From assembly GCF_000485595.1 (NCBI RefSeq), contig NW_014577551.1, positions 163,976 to 186,035 of the forward strand: a stretch of 22,060 nt of DNA. Reading direction: 5' to 3'. A program made the position numbers and the translations under genes. Below are positions 1 through 9,800 of the stretch, piece by piece; position 1 is the first letter of the stretch; each line of letters opens with the position of its first letter. This DNA comes from Priapulus caudatus. Its lineage: Eukaryota > Priapulida > Priapulimorpha > Priapulimorphida > Priapulidae. Below the pieces are notes generated by a model. That model saw nothing but the letters and a program-made list of their open reading frames with translations. It ran no database searches and was not told the origin of the DNA.

Positions 1-168
1 ACTCGTTTTTACGATCCCCCCCAATGTGCCGAATATCGTGACCGTACGTCGAGCGGTTAAGATTTGTGCCCAACTGTTGACGGACGGACGACCGGACGGA
101 CGGACGGACGGACGGACGGACGATCAAGCGATTCTACAAGCTGCATCTGACTATGTCAGATGAGCTAA
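1..168 (+). mobile_element. Hairpin-ended (GACG)n dispersed element, copy A, cut by the left edge
   Basis: This stretch matches 11625-11775 closely (shared blocks such as CCGAATATCGTGACCGTACG). Each copy then has TGTTGACGGACGGA with GACG-type repeats and ends in an imperfect hairpin (139-166, AGCTGCATCTGAC / GTCAGATGAGCT) followed by AA. No coding capacity is seen, so it looks like a short non-autonomous interspersed repeat. Its class cannot be fixed from the sequence alone. It lies in WASHC5 intron 18. Confidence 0.7.
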
Positions 169-299
169 TAATAATATAATAACAATAGTATAAATCATAA
201 TATGTTCATAGAAGGAATTTTGCATTAAAGATATTGTCAATGAAATCTTGTAAAACGAACCAGACGAGTGTGACACCACACTGTTTGTTATCTGCGTGT

Positions 300-627
300 C
301 TATATAAAATGCTATATAATTGCCAAAACCCTACTTAATTTGCATTTTTTTTTAAATCTCAAAACCCCTAGCCCTTATTCATTCACTTACCAAAAATGAG
401 CAAAATCCGTTGAACCTGAACTGACTAATGGCAATTCCCATTTTTGCCAAAATATTAAATATGGGAGCATAGCAGTAACAACTATACCCAATTTCAAACA
501 TGTGGGTCCAACGGTTCCTGAGTTATCGTTGACCGTAGCCAAATGTTGACGGACGGACAGACGGACGTATGACGTACGACGACCCATGGCAATAGCTCAG
601 CTTGACGATGTCAAGGTGAGCTAAAAA
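300..627 (+). mobile_element. Hairpin-ended (GACG)n dispersed element, copy B, diverged subfamily
   Basis: It shares the architecture of copies A and C: a GTCCAACGGTTCCTGAGTTATCG block, then TGTTGACGGACGGAC, then a terminal hairpin at 594-622 (AGCTCAGCTTGAC / GTCAAGGTGAGCT, 12 of 13 paired) and an A-run. The stem sequence differs from A and C, but pairing is kept. The 5' limit at about 300 is approximate. Confidence 0.55.
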
Positions 628-682
628 GAGAGATAGTGATAGAGAAAGAGGAAGGGAGGGAGAGACAGAGAAGAGAGAGGGG
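627..682 (+). repeat. Polypurine GA-rich tract
   Basis: An almost pure purine run of GAGA/GGGAGG type follows directly after the hairpin end of element copy B. It is low-complexity sequence inside WASHC5 intron 18. Confidence 0.8.
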
Positions 683-770
683 GTTGCCACTTACAGTTAC
701 CTATGCGCATGTCTCTGATAGTTATGTTTTAGTGCATTTGTCCCCTAGTACATGAAGCCCGTTTACTTAC

Positions 771-895
771 TTTGGATCGGTGATTCGTATTATTTCTCTA
801 GCCAGTCGTCCGATGAAGTTTATCGATCCGTCTAAAGGGGGAAACGTAGGGATGGGAATGGCTGTCGATTGATACATGCTCTGCCAGTCATGTAC
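771..895 (-). CDS. WASHC5: WASHC5 coding exon 18, residues 795-835 plus two bases of Lys836
   Basis: It encodes [20 protein letters not shown] and then [15 protein letters not shown]. The acceptor is CTGTATAG and the donor AA|GTAAGT splits a Lys codon. No sequence resembling the next strumpellin block is present from 770 to 1, so exon 19 lies outside the window. Confidence 0.94.
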
Positions 896-3800
896 CTATA
901 CAGAAATATTTTGACAAATTAAAGGTAATTATATTACGTATATTATTACAATTAATTAGATAAATTAATATAATGGATTAGACCAAAATGAAATCTTTTT
1001 GTGTAAGCATCTGTTGTGGTATTTATGTGAATCATTATACGATATTAATATCAGTTATTGTGGTTTGATATCCTATGAGAAGTGTTTAAAATATTATGTA
1101 TGAACACTAGGTAATCAGAAATCCTACTAGATACAATAACAAAGAAATGAAGTAACACTATAGCATTTAAAACTAAATTGGTATCATGTAACATTTTGGT
1201 TGTGTGGGGTTAAGTTAAGTTTAAGAAAATTAGAGTGAAATAAAGCACAGAATGTGCCTGTTATACACACTGCAAGTTTATACAACCTATACACTGAAAG
1301 CGCCACAACCACAACCCAAATCTCGTTTCTTTATAAAATGACATTCGATTCCAGCCTTCAGTAAAGAGCCAGACTGCGTGTAATATCGACATTACCTTGG
1401 TTCTCAGAAAGCTGTTGCATTCCTGTTCGACATTGTAGTTTACTATCCTAGACATCTCCTCTTGCCAGATCTTAAGACCATAGATGTTGACGTAGTCTTG
1501 GATGTACTCAAATGATCGCCTGAACCCGTCCATGTGGGCCGCTAGCACTTCCAGCTTAGGAATAAGCTCGCTCGACTTAAACAGAAAAATTCAATGCCGT
1601 TACGGCGCAGTTCGTGTAGAGACGATTACCGTCACGATCCCATTGCAAATCTAGATTTTCATTATCAAACGCAGCCTGTCACATACGTGGTCGTCTTGAT
1701 ACAAAATATCGCAATTCTAATACAATTCATCGCACGAGATCCGACTACACATCAACGCGTCACACACTGCATGTGCGCTGACATGTATTTTTTAAAGCAA
1801 ATTGCACGATGCCTACTAATCAGTATTAGACGGTCACTTGACAACCTCACAAATTCTATACGCATACCTTTGCTTTCGGATTGAAGACCAGACTCTTGTG
1901 CAGAGCCATTGCAACTTGAGTAACAAGCTCCTTCCTAATGCCATCCTCTAACAGTTGCTTAGGATCAATCTGTATGCATGCAACAACACAAACTTGAATT
2001 CACACCACATTCTAGAGGTGTGCACCTTCCTGATGGTGTTGACTGAGTAAAGCACCACTTATAATTTCTACCTATGCTGGCAGACAAATAAATATACTCA
2101 CGCTATTAAATAACATCTACAGAACTGCTCAAATAATATCTAACTTTATATTCTACTAATCCCATTCTAATTTCAGGTTTTTGCCTGATATTAATCAAAA
2201 TTTACCTTAATTATGCCGACTAAGGTTGTCTTCATCATCAATATACCCTCTGTGAATACTGAGATGTCATGTGTCAGTTTGGCCACCTGGTAAACAATAA
2301 ACAAATATAAAATCAATTAATATATATTAGCACTCTGGTTAGCACTGCCCCAAAGATTCCCCCAAGCATCTCCTTTAAGCCTGATAAAGACAGTGAGATT
2401 GGCTAGCGAAATTGTTGCGAACTGGCTAATTATATACATTTTCACATATACATACACAATCAATTTAATATACTCCAATTTATCATAGAAGAAAACGCTT
2501 AACAATCTTTCATCATATAGTTACCTGTGATCACTACAGTACCACATGTACCTATCATCACATAGTCACCTGTGATTATGCTACACTCACCTGGTACTTA
2601 TCACCACACGTTCACATATAATTACTACACGCTCACCTGGTACCTGTCGTCGAGCTGCGCGTACTCTCTCAGCTTCTCCTTGTCTAGCCGCGTCGGCAGC
2701 TCGCGCATCTGGCTCGTCTGCAGAGCGATGATGCGGCTGAGCAGCGCGAACATCGTTCGCGGGATCACCTGCAGCACGTCGCGAACGTAGGCGACGAGCT
2801 CGCGCGAGTAGTACTGCGACACGCTGACGAGGTCGGGGCTCGCCGCCTGACTGATGCGCACGAGTGGCAGGTCCAGCGCAGACGCCAGCTGTAGGGATGA
2901 AAGCTTGTTATTAATGCTATATCATGAGGTATAGGGCTTGCCGCCCGACTGATGCGCACGAGTGGCAGGTCCAGCGCAGACGCCAGCTGTAGGGATGAAA
3001 GCTTGTTATTAATGCTATATCATGAGGTATAGGGCTTGCCGCCCGACTGATGCGCACGAGTGGCAGGTCCAGCGCAGACGCCAGCTGTAGGGATGAAAGC
3101 TTGTTATTAATGCCTATTATTATGGAGGCCAGCTGTAGGGATGAGAATGCTTGTTATTAATGCTATATCATGGAGGCCAGCTGTAGGATGAATGACTTGT
3201 TATTAATGCTATATTCATGAGGCAGCTGTAGGGATGAAAGCTTGTTATTAATGCTATATCATGATGCCAGCTGTAGGGATGAATGCTTGTTATTAATGCT
3301 ATATCATGAGGCCAGCTGTAGGGATGAAAGCTTGTTATTAATGCTATATCATGAGGCCAGCTGTAGGGATGAAAGCTTGTTATTAATGCTATATCATGAT
3401 GCCAGCTGTAGGGATGAAAGCTTGTTATTAATGCTATATCATGAGGCCAGCTGTAGGGATGAAAGCTTGTATAATGCTATATCATGATGCCAGCTGTAGG
3501 GATGAAAGCTTGTTATTAATGCTATATCATGATGCCAGCTGTAGGAATGAAAGCTTGCTATTAATGCTATATCATGAGGGCAGCTGTAGGGATGAAAGCT
3601 TGTTATTAATGCTATATCATGAGGCCAGCTGTAGGGACGAATGCTTGTTATTAATGCTATATCATGACGCCAGCTGTAGGGATGAAAGCTTGTTATTAAT
3701 GCTATATCATGAGGCCAGCTGTAAGGATGAAAGCTTGTTATTAATGCTATATCATGAGGCCAGCTGTAGGGATGAAAGCTTGTTATTAATGCTATATCAT

Positions 3801-6800
3801 GACGCCAGCTGTAGGGACGAAAGCTTGTTATTAGTGCTATATCATGAAGCCAGCTGTAGGGATGAATGCTTGTTATTAATGCTATTCATGAGGCCAGCTG
3901 TAGGGATGAAAGCTTGTTATTAATGCTATATCATGATGCCAGCTGTAGGGATGAAAGCTTGTTATTAATGCTATATCATGACGCCAGCTGTAGGGAGGAA
4001 AGCTTGTTATTAATGCTATATCATGAGGCCAGCTTAGGGATGAAGCTTGTTATTAATGCTATATCATGAGGCCAGCTGTAGGGATGAAAGCTTGTTATTA
4101 ATGCTATATCATGACGCCAGCTGTAGGGATGAAAGCTTGTTATTAATGCTATATCATGATGCCAGCTGTAGAGATGAAAGCTTGTTATTAATGCTATATC
4201 ATGAGGCCAGCTGTAGGATAAAGCTTGCTATTAATGCTATATCATGACGCCAGCTGTAGGGACGAAAGCTTGTTATTAGTGCTATATCATGAGGCCAGCT
4301 GTAGGGATGAATGCTTGTTATTAATGCTATATCATGAGGCCAGCTGTAGGGATGAAAGCTTGTTATTAATGCTATATCATGATGCCAGCTGTAGGGATGA
4401 AAGCTTGTTATTAATGCTATATCATGAAGCCAGCTGTAGGGATGAATGCTTGTTATTAATGCTATATCATGAGGCCAGCTGTAGGCATGAAAGCTTGTTA
4501 TTAATGCTATATCATGAGGCCAGCTGTAGGGATGAAAGCTTGTTATTAATGCTATATCATGAGGCAGCTGTAGGGATGAAAGCTTGTTATTAATGCATAT
4601 ATCATGACGCCAGCTGTAGGGATGAAAGCTTGTTATTAATGCCTATATCATGAGGCCAGCTGTAGGGATGAAAGCTTGTTATTAGTGCTATATCATGACC
4701 AGCTGTAGGGATGAAAGCTTGTTATTAATGCTATATCATGACGCCAGCTGTAGGGATGAAAGCTTGTTATTAATGCTATATCATGAGGTATAGGGCTTGC
4801 CGCCCGACTGATGCGCACGATGCTGCATCCTATAGTAAATCACGGTTAATCTAGTGATAAACCACTAGAGATTAGTACAGAGGCAATTTTCTATTAGGCT
4901 AACCTTTAAGAATGTTGCCTTGAGCTTGATCACCAGTGACGGATCATTCTTTATACCTTGTTGCATATAGTCAGTGTAACTGAAAGCAGAAATAAGCACA
5001 TGCACATGGAAATGACTTAGCAATTATCTAGTATAAATATATAAGTGTTTCCATGCTGCACATAATTCTATATGTATTATATATAACTGGCCTACACACA
5101 TGAATTACCAATATCACGAGCATATCTATAAAACTTATAATTGTTACTACAATGCGTAAGAATTTGAATAGAAATGTTATAATATATTTATATAGAATAT
5201 CTAATTCTTGTGAATTACACATAACGTAGAAATATACACAATCGTAATGACATTTTCACATGCCGAAATCCATAACGACAGCATTTAACAAACAAACACT
5301 ATCGATACTATAGGGACACAGGTGTATTTTTCGCGGGTGTTGTTCACAGATACCTGTCGATAATTTCCCAGGCGTATGATATGTCCGCGACAATCTGCAT
5401 GGTGATGAGAACCTCTTCCTTGATGTTGATCGTTCGGATCATCTGGTGAAGAAACTGGCGGGTGTCCGTGAGGAACTGTTTCACCTGCATTATGCTCTCC
5501 AGCTGGTGAAACTCTTGCACCTACACAGACGCAAACACAAACACAACACGATGAGATATCGGAAACACAGCCTTTCACCTAAAATAACCTGAAATTCGGG
5601 GCACAGTAAATCGATGACTTACGAAAACCATACAATATATAAAACGACAGGTTGCATAATAACTTGCAGTTAATGTCACTATTAACATGATAAGAAAAAC
5701 TGAGAGCAGACTACCTGGCAGTTTTTGAAAATCAGGGCAACATTAGACAGCAGCGGTGTAAATTTTAATACAAGGTAATTGCAAATAAAGAGGCTACAAT
5801 TTGACTGCGATTATTATCGCTACAATCGAATAATTCGCTACAACATTACTAATCGAAGACAATTACACTATCACTAATCTTGAGACAAATAACGACATTT
5901 TTATAAAGAAATTAACATGTATGGAACTTTCAGTAGCAAAAGTGCAAATACGACATGCACACGGTGAACTAATAATTATTGAATGTATTAGTAAATAATA
6001 ATGAAAATATGTTAATTAACATAGGTCAACACCTCTTCCAATGCCTGTATAAGCTGCACAATCTTCCTGCCTGCAGATGTAGAGTCATCATAGTTCAGTG
6101 ATCCGATCTGCTTTGCCATTTCTGTGAACCAGGCCTGTAGGCTGTCTGAAGTGTAAGCAATGAAATCATGCTATCACGTCACCCACAGACGAGCTGTGAC
6201 AACGTGTACTGCATGCTGAAACATGCCGATGAAAAAGATTTGTTTTGGATTGTGTTACGATTTCACGCATAAAATGGAATGTTTAGATTTCTCATATTAA
6301 ATAGATTGTTTTGATTTCACATAAAATGGAGTGTTTTGGTTTCACATATAATAATATGGAGTGTTCTTATTTCACGTATGAAAACAGAGTTGAGATAACT
6401 TGGTTAAAAACTCACCATTTTTCTCGACCCTGGTGAGGGGTTTTGCTCCAGAGAACACTTCCGTTAGTTCAGTCATGCGTTCAGTGCTCTCTTTCTTATA
6501 CAGTTCCCACTTGTCTTGTTTTGTAGCTAACATCTGCTTGAACATCTGTAACCAGTGTACGATTCATTTGCAATTACAGTTCAGTGGAAAATGGCATCCT
6601 GAGCGTCAACTAGACTGTTCGCACATCCTTGAGTGAAAATACCACTGCTGTGAGACTGGTAAGGTTCAGGTAAGTTTGCTATATTATTATGTTATGTCAT
6701 TAAGGGAATTCACAAAAATTTATAAAGAGCTGTCAGTTCCATAGAGGCGGTTTCACTATATAAATGCCGCTAAAAGAGAATGCCAAAAGCATGATGCAGG

Positions 6801-9800
6801 TACTGAAAATGTTGCAAATATTGCCAGAAGATGGAGTGATGATCACCTCTTTCAGTTTCAGCTCAAAGTGGGCCGTGAGCATGAGCAACTGGAACAGCGT
6901 CAGTGCCTCACACTTGCTATCAGTCATCACCTGCTCTCTCACCTGTCGACATCTCTTGTTGGCCTCAGCAGCTGCTCGAGAAACACACAGCAGAAATAAC
7001 AACCACTTCTTAGTCGGAATCACTTATCCTCATGCGTAAACAGAGTGTGCGTGCGTTAAGGAAAGCCAACATCGTGCCGGGACATCGTTGCGTGTTGTAG
7101 GATTAGTCACGTGCAATCGCAGCCACAAGATTTATGAGCGGTGATGCATAAACTTCAAATGCTTGAATTGAATGCATCAACATGTGTGCTCATTCTGATT
7201 TAGTTGTTTAATGGCTTGAGAAGAGAAAGCTAATAGAGTATCTTTTATTATGTTATCAGCTTTCAGATATTTAAGATAATATATATATATATATTATTAA
7301 ATAGGTTATTTAATAATTTATCATATAATTGATCTCACTCATTATAATATTAACAGCACTTATACTCTAATATATTCCACTTTCATCAGATTATTTTGCA
7401 AAGCAAAACCAAGACATGAATCCTATAATTGCACAGGATGTACCAAGCATCTGGTCAACCAACCAAACGACCGACCGACCGACCGACCGACCGACCGACC
7501 GACCGACCGACCGACCGACCGACCGACCGGGCAGATAGGTGGGCGGGCATGTGGACCCACCGTTCTGCAGAGCGTGTGTGTGGCCGAGAAACCAGGCGAA
7601 CGAGTGGCCGCCCGACCGACTGGGCGGGCATGTAGACTCACCGTTCTGCACAGCGTGTGTGTGGCCGATCGACCAGGTGATCGAGTGGCCGACGACCGAC
7701 CGGCGGGCATGTGGACTCACCGTTCTGCACAGCGTGTGTGTGGCGATCGACCAGGTGATCGAGTGGCCGCCCGACGACGCGGGCGGGCATGTGGACTCAC
7801 CGTTCTGCACAGCGTGTGTGTGGCCGATCGACAGGTGATCGAGTGGCGCGACCGACCGGGCGGGCATGTGGACTCACGTTCTGCGGAGCGTGTGTGTGGC
7901 CGATCGACCAGGTGATCGATGTGCCGACCGACCGACCGGGCGGGCATGTGGACTCACCGTTCTGCGGAGCGTGTGTGTGCAGCATCATCCAGCGCAGCAC
8001 GACGTTGCACTCGCGTATCGTGTTCATCAGCTTCGGGATGCGGTCGAGAACGAGCTCCTCGGTGAGAGCGCCCTCCTTCAGGCACTGCTGAACTATCGGG
8101 ATGAGTTGCCTCATCTTACGCGCGTGCCGCGTCGCCTGCAACGAAATCACTCCTCGCTGAGTCAAAACTGTGTGTTAGGGTCACACAAGGGAACAGGCAA
8201 ATGGCCCTTATCGACAGGTATCCATATTCTAATGGTGGTGTTGCTGCATAACTGCTACACCGTACACAAGAGAAATATCGATGTGTTTTATAGACAGGTG
8301 TTTTATTAAATGAAAAATGTGACAAAATGTAAATCTTTTAATGTGATCTTTCTTTAAAACAGAGCTTAATGATACAACAGATATTTTATATTTATTATTA
8401 TTATAAAACATTTATTATTCCATTTTTATTTCTAGAAAAGTATTCCTGATAGGGTAACATGTCTGTCTTTTAATAACGTTGATGCTCACCAGTTCTTTCA
8501 CATTGGCAGGGTCCAGGGTGTTACTTAATGCAGTCTTAGCAGCTTTGTATTGGTCCCAAGCTTCAACAAGATTCACTGTGATACCCATATATACACTGAT
8601 GACCTATAATAAATTTAGAATAAGTGTTACAATAAACCTCCATATTATTGAAATTACAACAAGTTTACTTGCGTTTATTGGGGACAGCAGCATCAGCACA
8701 GATACACTATGTATAGACATGTTTTTATTGCTAATGACAACTGCAGTCTAAGAGAGGTCATGCATAGAAATGATTATACAACTTGGAGAAACATCATTAT
8801 TGAAAACATTCCAAACTGCATCCTCAAAACCACAAACACAATTCCTACAGTGTAGCCAATTTATCGGAAATAATTATAACCATTTTCAATCAGCCATCTG
8901 TCATGTTTCATGCTCACAATCAAAAATCGTTCAAAGTTCGGACACGTGCACACTATGTACTGCCTTTCAAATTAATCATAAGCTAGCAGCCTAACAGCAC
9001 AAGTTTTACAAAACTCTCCTTCCAGCAGCACCGCCACAGACTCACGAAGAGCCGTGACCGCCGGCCTGGAAGACAACCGATTTACCGGGCAAACAATTTA
9101 CTCTGATAAGCTGCTCCAGTAACCCCCACAAGCTCCAGTCTACATGCCAGTCTAGCTCCGTACGGGTGCCAGTGTACCCGCACTTCCAACACACGCCAGT
9201 GTCACCCAACAAGTTACAGTCTACATGCCAGTCTAGCTCCGTACGTGTGCCAGTGTCCCTGCGCCTACAACATGTGCCAGTGTCACCCAACAAGTTACAG
9301 TCTACATGCCAGTCTAGCACCGTACGTGCACCAGTGTCCCCGTGCTTCCGACGCGCGCCACGGAGATCGGACGTACCCAGTTGTCGGGGAAGTACTTGTC
9401 GACTATCTCGCGCATCTTCGCCTGCTGCTGGTGGAGGATCGTCGGCGCAAAGTAGAGGATGATGTAGAGCATGGCTGCCTGCGTGGCGAGGGCCGTGCTG
9501 CGGTGCTCGGGGAACGGGTATGCGGCCACCTGGTTGTAGACGTCGTCCGAGCGCAGGTGACCGATCGCCATGTTCACAAACACCTGGTTGATGGGTATGC
9601 GCCTAGCGGGACAGTACAGATCGGGTGTCATTACGAACACATCTATACACAATATGATATCTGTCTGTCTGTCTGCTTCTTTACATATATATATATAATA
9701 TCATGGTATCATTTATCAGTAGACATATTGCTAATATTTAAAGTAATTACGATATTTAAGTGTTTTACGATGAACCCAAGTAATTGAACTGTAAGCAAAA

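Noticed and set aside
1-168. Helitron 3' end
   Set aside because: The hairpin followed by CTAA is suggestive, but Helitron hairpins usually sit ~10 bases before CTRR, and no 5' TC end or AT-dinucleotide target could be shown.
3242-4593. Plus-strand open frames with a 15-residue [15 protein letters not shown] repeat
   Set aside because: The 45-bp minisatellite period is a multiple of three, so any stop-free frame repeats. The frame breaks at every unit with an indel, and the region is intron 13 of the minus-strand gene.
2889-4820. CRISPR array
   Set aside because: Units are contiguous 45-mers without unique spacers, in a eukaryotic intron.
7391-7947. Open frames on both strands with [16 protein letters not shown] or [14 protein letters not shown] repeats
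   Set aside because: They are translations of the (CCGA)n tract and the 80-bp donor-bearing minisatellite. Their periodicity explains them; only the exon 8 portion (7958-8135) is coding.
8770-8994. Separate plus-strand gene in intron 6
   Set aside because: A 74-codon frame with no recognisable motif in AT-rich intronic sequence.
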